NCBI GenBank assembly: GCA_002368955.1 | Contig: DFDY01000051.1 | Location: forward strand, 1 to 9,841 | Reading direction: 5' to 3' | DNA from: Bacteroidales bacterium UBA3816 | GTDB lineage: Bacteria; Bacteroidota; Bacteroidia; Bacteroidales; P3 | Length of the DNA: 9,841 nucleotides | Part shown: positions 7,701 to 9,841 of the stretch, one piece after another | Layout of the letters: each line of letters begins with the position of its first letter | Position numbering within the stretch: the first letter of the stretch is position 1 | Program-made: the position numbers and the translations under genes | The notes under the pieces: model-generated | What the model was told of the DNA's origin: nothing | The model's database searches: none | Seen by the model: the letters and a program-made list of their open reading frames with translations, nothing else

Positions 7701-9494
7701 TGGCAGTACGGCCAGTTGGTTGCCGCCCGAAGGGGTCCACCACCAGCGCAGTTCCTTGCTGCCCGAGTGGGCGTCGCTGGCCGACATCACCAGGGTGTTG
7801 AGGTCGGCGTAGCCCTGCCAGCAAGGCAGCTGGTGGGGCAGTGAGTAGAGTGTTGCGGCTTCAAAGTCCACGGTGTAGGGCAGGGTGTCCAGCAGTCCGC
7901 ACAGGGTGCGGAACGTGCGCACCAGCGACCAGTTGGGCGGTGTGCTCCCGCAGTAGGGGCGCACATACACATCGTACTGCGTGTAGGGCAGCAACCCCGT
8001 CAGTTGCAGCGAGTCGGTGCGTATGTCGGTCACTATGTGGGTCGAGTCGATAGTGAAACCCGTTGGGCCGTAGGCCACTTCGTAGTATACCGCATTTGAG
8101 TCCGTCCAGTGCACCACGGCCCCGGTGTCGGTCACCTGGTCCACATTCACGTCCATGATGGTGTGGCAAAGCGAAGTGCGGTTCACCTCGATGTCGTCGA
8201 TATAGATATAGGAGATGGTGGACCTAATGGCTATGCGGCCCGAGGGACGCGTGTAGTCGTCGAAGCGAACCACTGCCGGAGTCCATCCTGCTGTGAGCAC
8301 CAAGGTGTCCATTGGCACAAAGGTACTCATGTCCAGCGGGTCAGAAACCATGCCTACCAGTAAGTTCAGCGAGCTGTTGACTGAGCCGTTGAGTGCCCAA
8401 AATGAGAGTTCCATGCTGTCGGGCGGGGCATCGAAGGCAGGCAACACTAAGCTGCCACCATACAGGTGCAGCGAGTGTCCCCCGCTATGGCTGTAGGAAC
8501 TTGAAACCACTGGATAGTTACCGTTCCACCCCTCGGTGGTCAACCAGCAGGAGGGCACGCTCCAAGTGCTATCGAAATACTCGCCGTAGGGCAATAGTGC
8601 GGGGGTGCAGTTGGTCAGCACATGGCGCAGTACGCTGGTGAAGGTGTCGGTGCAATAAGCCGTCAGGCGCAGGGTATAGTGCGTGTTGGGCTGCAGGCCG
8701 CTCAGTGTGTAGGTGGTATCGCCCCATAGCAGGCCGCTGCTCAGCCAGGACGTGTCGCCGTCGGTCAGTGCCTCCACGGTCCACGAGGTGTCCTGATAAC
8801 CGGGCGACCAGTTGAGCCTAATGGCTGTGGCCCCCACCGAGTCGATGCGCAACGTAGGAGGTGGGCAGGTGCTGGCGGCATTGGGCGCGGGCTGTGTGTG
8901 CAGCCGCATCACGTTGCGGTAGTGCACCAGCGTGGTGCTGGTGTTGGGCGTTAGGTAGGCCAGCGGTGTGGCGGCATAGCGCGACATGTCCTGCCGGAAA
9001 CTGCAGTAGAATTGTCCTCCGCTAAACATCCAGTCACTGAAAGGACTCTCGAAAGCTACAATCAGGTTGCCCAAACCATTGTAGTAGAACGGTGTGTCGA
9101 AGTCGTAGTGGTTCCACCCCGTGGTGCACACCAGCGAGTCGACCATCACCTGCTGGAAGGAGACCCCGAAGGGCACCATGCCTCCTTGCAGGTTGTCGGC
9201 GTAGGTGTTGGCCAGATAAAGGATTGTGCCGGGGCGCCCAGAGGCATCTGCCGAACCGCAGTAGAGGTCGATGCCTGTAATCATGGCCGCCCCGATCAGC
9301 TCGCTGCGCAGCACCAGTTGCTGTGTGTAGCTGGAGCTATATTGGTCGTAGGGCATGTGGTTGTAGGTGCTCAGGTTCATGCTTGTCGTGTCGCCGATCT
9401 GCACCATGCCAGCACCCGGACTTTGCGCTCTGGCCGTCAGGGGTATTATTGCCAGAGTGAGGAGGATTAGGAATAGTTTCTTTTTCATTTTCAT
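4779..9494 (-). CDS. Giant T9SS-secreted mosaic surface protein with Fn3, jelly-roll and CUB-like domains
   Basis: The 1571-residue product starts with a signal peptide (1-23, cut after ARA). By eye the order is: unnamed domain A (about 30-200); Fn3 (210-296); jelly-roll resembling cleaved-adhesin or MAM folds (301-440, ending YIDDIEV); Fn3 (443-532); second jelly-roll (538-702, FIDDLTL); Fn3 (704-795); CUB-like domain (801-911, with HDNGGPNGNF and closing C911); Fn3 (916-1007); second domain A (1020-1200); three Fn3 (1205-1293, 1293-1383, 1383-1472); T9SS type A sorting domain (1491-1571, with LKPNPA, VDLTGRAV, GAYFVHL and KLIIQ). Most Fn3 repeats open with Cys and carry YVRxxC near their end; several share a YGxxGF motif. 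The protein should cross the outer membrane by T9SS and lose the sorting domain on attachment to the surface. No catalytic motif is seen, so an adhesin or matrix role is inferred. The start could be either Met1 or Met3 (MKMKKK). A terminator follows; no clear promoter was found upstream. Confidence 0.93.
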   Translation of the reverse strand: MKMKKKLFLILLTLAIIPLTARAQSPGAGMVQIGDTTSMNLSTYNHMPYDQYSSSYTQQLVLRSELIGAAMITGIDLYCGSADASGRPGTILYLANTYADNLQGGMVPFGVSFQQVMVDSLVCTTGWNHYDFDTPFYYNGLGNLIVAFESPFSDWMFSGGQFYCSFRQDMSRYAATPLAYLTPNTSTTLVHYRNVMRLHTQPAPNAASTCPPPTLRIDSVGATAIRLNWSPGYQDTSWTVEALTDGDTSWLSSGLLWGDTTYTLSGLQPNTHYTLRLTAYCTDTFTSVLRHVLTNCTPALLPYGEYFDSTWSVPSCWLTTEGWNGNYPVVSSSYSHSGGHSLHLYGGSLVLPAFDAPPDSMELSFWALNGSVNSSLNLLVGMVSDPLDMSTFVPMDTLVLTAGWTPAVVRFDDYTRPSGRIAIRSTISYIYIDDIEVNRTSLCHTIMDVNVDQVTDTGAVVHWTDSNAVYYEVAYGPTGFTIDSTHIVTDIRTDSLQLTGLLPYTQYDVYVRPYCGSTPPNWSLVRTFRTLCGLLDTLPYTVDFEAATLYSLPHQLPCWQGYADLNTLVMSASDAHSGSKELRWWWTPSGGNQLAVLPGVNTSANPINTLQLTFWAQNMLNTYNLYSEARLLVGVMTDPEADSTFQVVDTVRVIGNEWRRYDVPLSNYSGSGLYVALRDCAHESDPRQWIAFIDDLTLDIAPSCPSVTGMKLTGLTATTVTVAWDEGDSNMQWQAYIDSSSTARPLDGGSRLTTPTCTFAGLTAEEQYYVWVRAFCPKGDTSGWEGPLAVMPGTWNMRANRHDTLTMCGVQLHDNGGPNGNFAAQSSSLAILPAEPGSLVTVSGSIDINNISSLIIYDSIGTAGRVLWARADEIYPETFGPITSESGALTLIFDGSIAGYASSGFDLTVDCVADSCRVKKLRLDPAIAPSDTLLVLTWECNGAASYQVEYGPVGFAQGSGTTDSTTGTTYVLRGLKSMEHRDVYVRPICGTGDTGSWVRGTFGTEACPDATFRENYDSTLAPSTAIMVPIGANNANYSYTQTIIDSAFLSGLEGGITALAFHPSSLTEGDHLTHITVYLANVPEEDLSAGPILPDSGHRFVRVIDSANFYHNLLDGWQLHRFDHPFMWDGHQNLLVAVKRDDGGTGKPTRYYGHYPYGLSPQRTYTIADYAPIDIDSADTYAYGYPLWVTGDLRLYTNTCDLPLCASPTVDSVTADYESVTVSWNGSSASYHLKITPDEGGIGTVSVVGNSHTFTTLQPGSTYCIALRQDCTADSLGLSEWVSVEATTDTFVCAAPENVTVSDITYNSALIDWDASGSDSLWQLDVWAIGDRHNSILATSHPYQVENLSPGTTYAAYVHAFCGHASQIAGLWSDTLFFSTPSCPAITGLDTSEVTTSSITLQWNAEPMAQSYIVEYGTAGFPLGTGTEATVATNSFTATGLESGQSYDFYVRTRCADNWYADAYDTLLQVSTHRPLGIDTATSERNQLGMVLKPNPAHKSTTLWLSGLPEAFAERIDVSIVDLTGRAVLTRRLKCNGRGPVELDVTGLPCGAYFVHLQIEQQTLVRKLIIQ
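4782..5024 (-). other. T9SS type A C-terminal sorting domain (residues 1491-1571 of the giant protein)
   Basis: The segment begins VLKPNPAHKSTTLWL and has alternating hydrophobic strands, including VSIVDLTGRAVL and VELDVTGLPCGAYFVHLQI. It ends with the short basic-hydrophobic strand VRKLIIQ at the very C-terminus. This is the PNP...G...L..G.Y.......K..V layout of type A signals, which the PorU sortase removes when it attaches cargo to anionic lipopolysaccharide. The secretion machinery itself is not in this window. Confidence 0.93.
6762..7094 (-). other. CUB-like domain (residues 801-911 of the giant protein)
   Basis: The segment opens with DTLTMCG and HDNGGPNGNFAAQSS, continues with the strand pair ILPAEPGSLVTVSGSIDI and SLIIYDS, and ends ITSESGALTLIFDGS with GFDLTVDC. 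This matches the bacterial CUB layout of C..., DxGGPxGNY, LxIYDG, S..G.LTIxF and GFxxxxxC. Cysteines 808 and 911 could bridge the domain. CUB domains usually bind protein or sugar ligands, often with calcium. Confidence 0.7.
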
Positions 9495-9570
9495 TGTGTT
9501 TTTCTATGTTATGAAATGGATTTCTCAATTTAATGTCTTTCCTTTTGCTTTTTGCCGCAAGTGGGTGGTG

Positions 9571-9747
9571 TTAGTTTGCTTGTTTTCTTTTCATTTCGGA
9601 TGCTGCCACAGCCTCGGTGAGGCTGCTTTTGTCGGTCGTGTTCAGGTGGCTTTGATAGGTGCCGTCCCATGCCCAATTGAAACTCTCTTCACCTAATAGA
9701 GCCGGTAGTGCCCAATTAGTTACCCCTACTGCCGCATTATTTAACAT
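9571..9747 (-). CDS. Possible small protein of 58 residues, unrecognised
   Basis: An ATG at 9747, two codons after an in-frame stop, opens a 58-codon frame ending in TAA at 9571, 76 bp before the giant gene. The product starts MLNNAAVGVTNWALPALLG, has a second NWAW segment, and ends in a charged tail (SEMKRKQAN). It has no signal peptide, membrane segment or motif that I recognise. The first half uses more A/T-ending codons than the second. Nothing marks a ribosome binding site, and the only promoter-like sequence (TATTTTTC at 9772-9765) would leave a leader of only about ten bases. It could be a real short ORF co-transcribed with the giant gene, a fragment of a decayed gene, or chance. Chance is the default view. 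Confidence 0.2.
   Translation of the reverse strand: MLNNAAVGVTNWALPALLGEESFNWAWDGTYQSHLNTTDKSSLTEAVAASEMKRKQAN
9609..9625. repeat. Short GC-rich hairpin
   Basis: CAGCCTC and GAGGCTG form a perfect 7-bp stem around a GGT loop. On the plus strand the sequence CTTTTG follows, which is only a weak T-run. The hairpin could end a plus-strand transcript or be a leader structure of the giant gene. It also falls inside the doubtful small ORF. Confidence 0.3.
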
Positions 9748-9813
9748 ACATTAACTATGTTTTAGAAAAATAGCGTCTCCAGCCTGTCATGTTCCCTCTT
9801 CTCGCCTCGGCAT

Positions 9814-9841
9814 AGAGCAAAAGCTGCGCTATTTGCCCTCT
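9814..9841. repeat. Imperfect hairpin at the right window edge
   Basis: AGAGCAAAAGC (9814-9824) pairs with GCTATTTGCCCTCT (9828-9841) across a TGC loop, with two small bulges, giving about 11 paired bases. It may extend beyond the edge. No T-run follows within view on the minus strand, so it cannot be called a terminator. Confidence 0.35.

Larger units (their letters stand above)
9495..9841. other. Non-coding or weakly coding leader upstream of the giant gene
   Basis: These 347 bp lie between the giant gene's start and the window edge. No exact TAnnTTTG element is found on the minus strand. The nearest is TATTTTTC at 9772-9765, which lacks the final G and has no TTTG at the proper distance. 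The stretch holds a possible 58-residue ORF (9571-9747), a 7-bp GC-rich hairpin (9609-9625) and an imperfect hairpin at the right edge (9814-9841). AAATAGCG at 9768-9775 is mirrored exactly by CGCTATTT at 9827-9834. No upstream gene can be recognised; the giant gene's promoter may lie here in degenerate form or beyond the edge. Confidence 0.5.

Noticed and set aside
7056..7844. A 262-codon plus-strand frame opposite the giant gene.
   Set aside because: It is antisense to clear jelly-roll and Fn3 coding sequence, with low-complexity A/V/H/R composition and no motif.
4779..9494. The repeated Fn3 coding segments as a DNA-level tandem repeat or CRISPR-like array.
   Set aside because: The similarity is at the protein level only; nucleotide sequences of the repeats have diverged and there are no regular identical units.
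9521..9530. TTTCTCAATT in the leader of the giant gene, matching one heptad unit of the 1493-1573 repeat.
   Set aside because: It is a single AT-rich 10-mer without a second arm, so chance is a sufficient explanation.
9367..9696. A 109-codon plus-strand frame across the giant gene's start.
   Set aside because: Its first part is antisense to the signal-peptide region, and the F- and C-rich remainder comes from a T-rich leader; no upstream promoter is seen.
9765..9772. TATTTTTC on the minus strand as a promoter for the giant gene.
   Set aside because: It lacks the final G of TAnnTTTG and has no TTTG at about 20 bp upstream; it is kept only as a weak possibility in the leader entry.

Overview
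The window looks like part of a chromosome from the Bacteroidota, most likely the order Bacteroidales. Three things point there. A 1571-residue secreted protein ends in a type A C-terminal sorting domain of the type IX secretion system (T9SS). A promoter -7 element fits the Bacteroidota consensus TAnnTTTG exactly. The start codons lie in AT-rich leaders without clear Shine-Dalgarno sequences. Genus cannot be told from this sequence. There are no rRNA, tRNA, CRISPR, phage or transposase genes.

All recognisable genes lie on the minus strand, so transcription runs from high to low coordinates. In that order: (1) a leader of about 350 bp (9495-9841) with a doubtful 58-residue ORF and some hairpins; (2) a giant mosaic surface protein (4779-9494) built from fibronectin type III repeats, two jelly-roll adhesin-like domains, one CUB-like domain, a duplicated unnamed domain and the T9SS signal; (3) a strong intrinsic terminator (4708-4734) and a 277-bp spacer holding the promoter of the next gene; (4) a 974-residue exported M16 zinc peptidase (1577-4501); (5) a 93-bp spacer almost filled by a 31-nt inverted repeat made of heptads (1493-1573); (6) a 306-residue DUF3667 membrane protein with an N-terminal zinc ribbon (563-1483); (7) 25 bp later, the N-terminal 179 residues of an exported IgGFc-binding-like protein that runs off the left edge (1-537).

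The shared theme is the cell envelope. Three of the four main products carry export signals and the fourth is an integral membrane protein. The giant protein and the edge protein both look like surface or adhesion proteins. The M16 peptidase probably degrades or processes peptides in the periplasm or at the outer membrane. The giant gene is insulated from the peptidase gene by its terminator. The DUF3667 and edge genes are probably co-transcribed. Whether transcription from the peptidase gene passes the heptad hairpin to reach them is open.

No clearly new multi-gene system is visible. The items most worth a second look are the heptad inverted repeat, the duplicated unnamed domain and unusual domain mix of the giant protein, the many candidate O-glycosylation sequons in it, and the coupling of the DUF3667 protein to a secreted IgGFc-binding-like protein.
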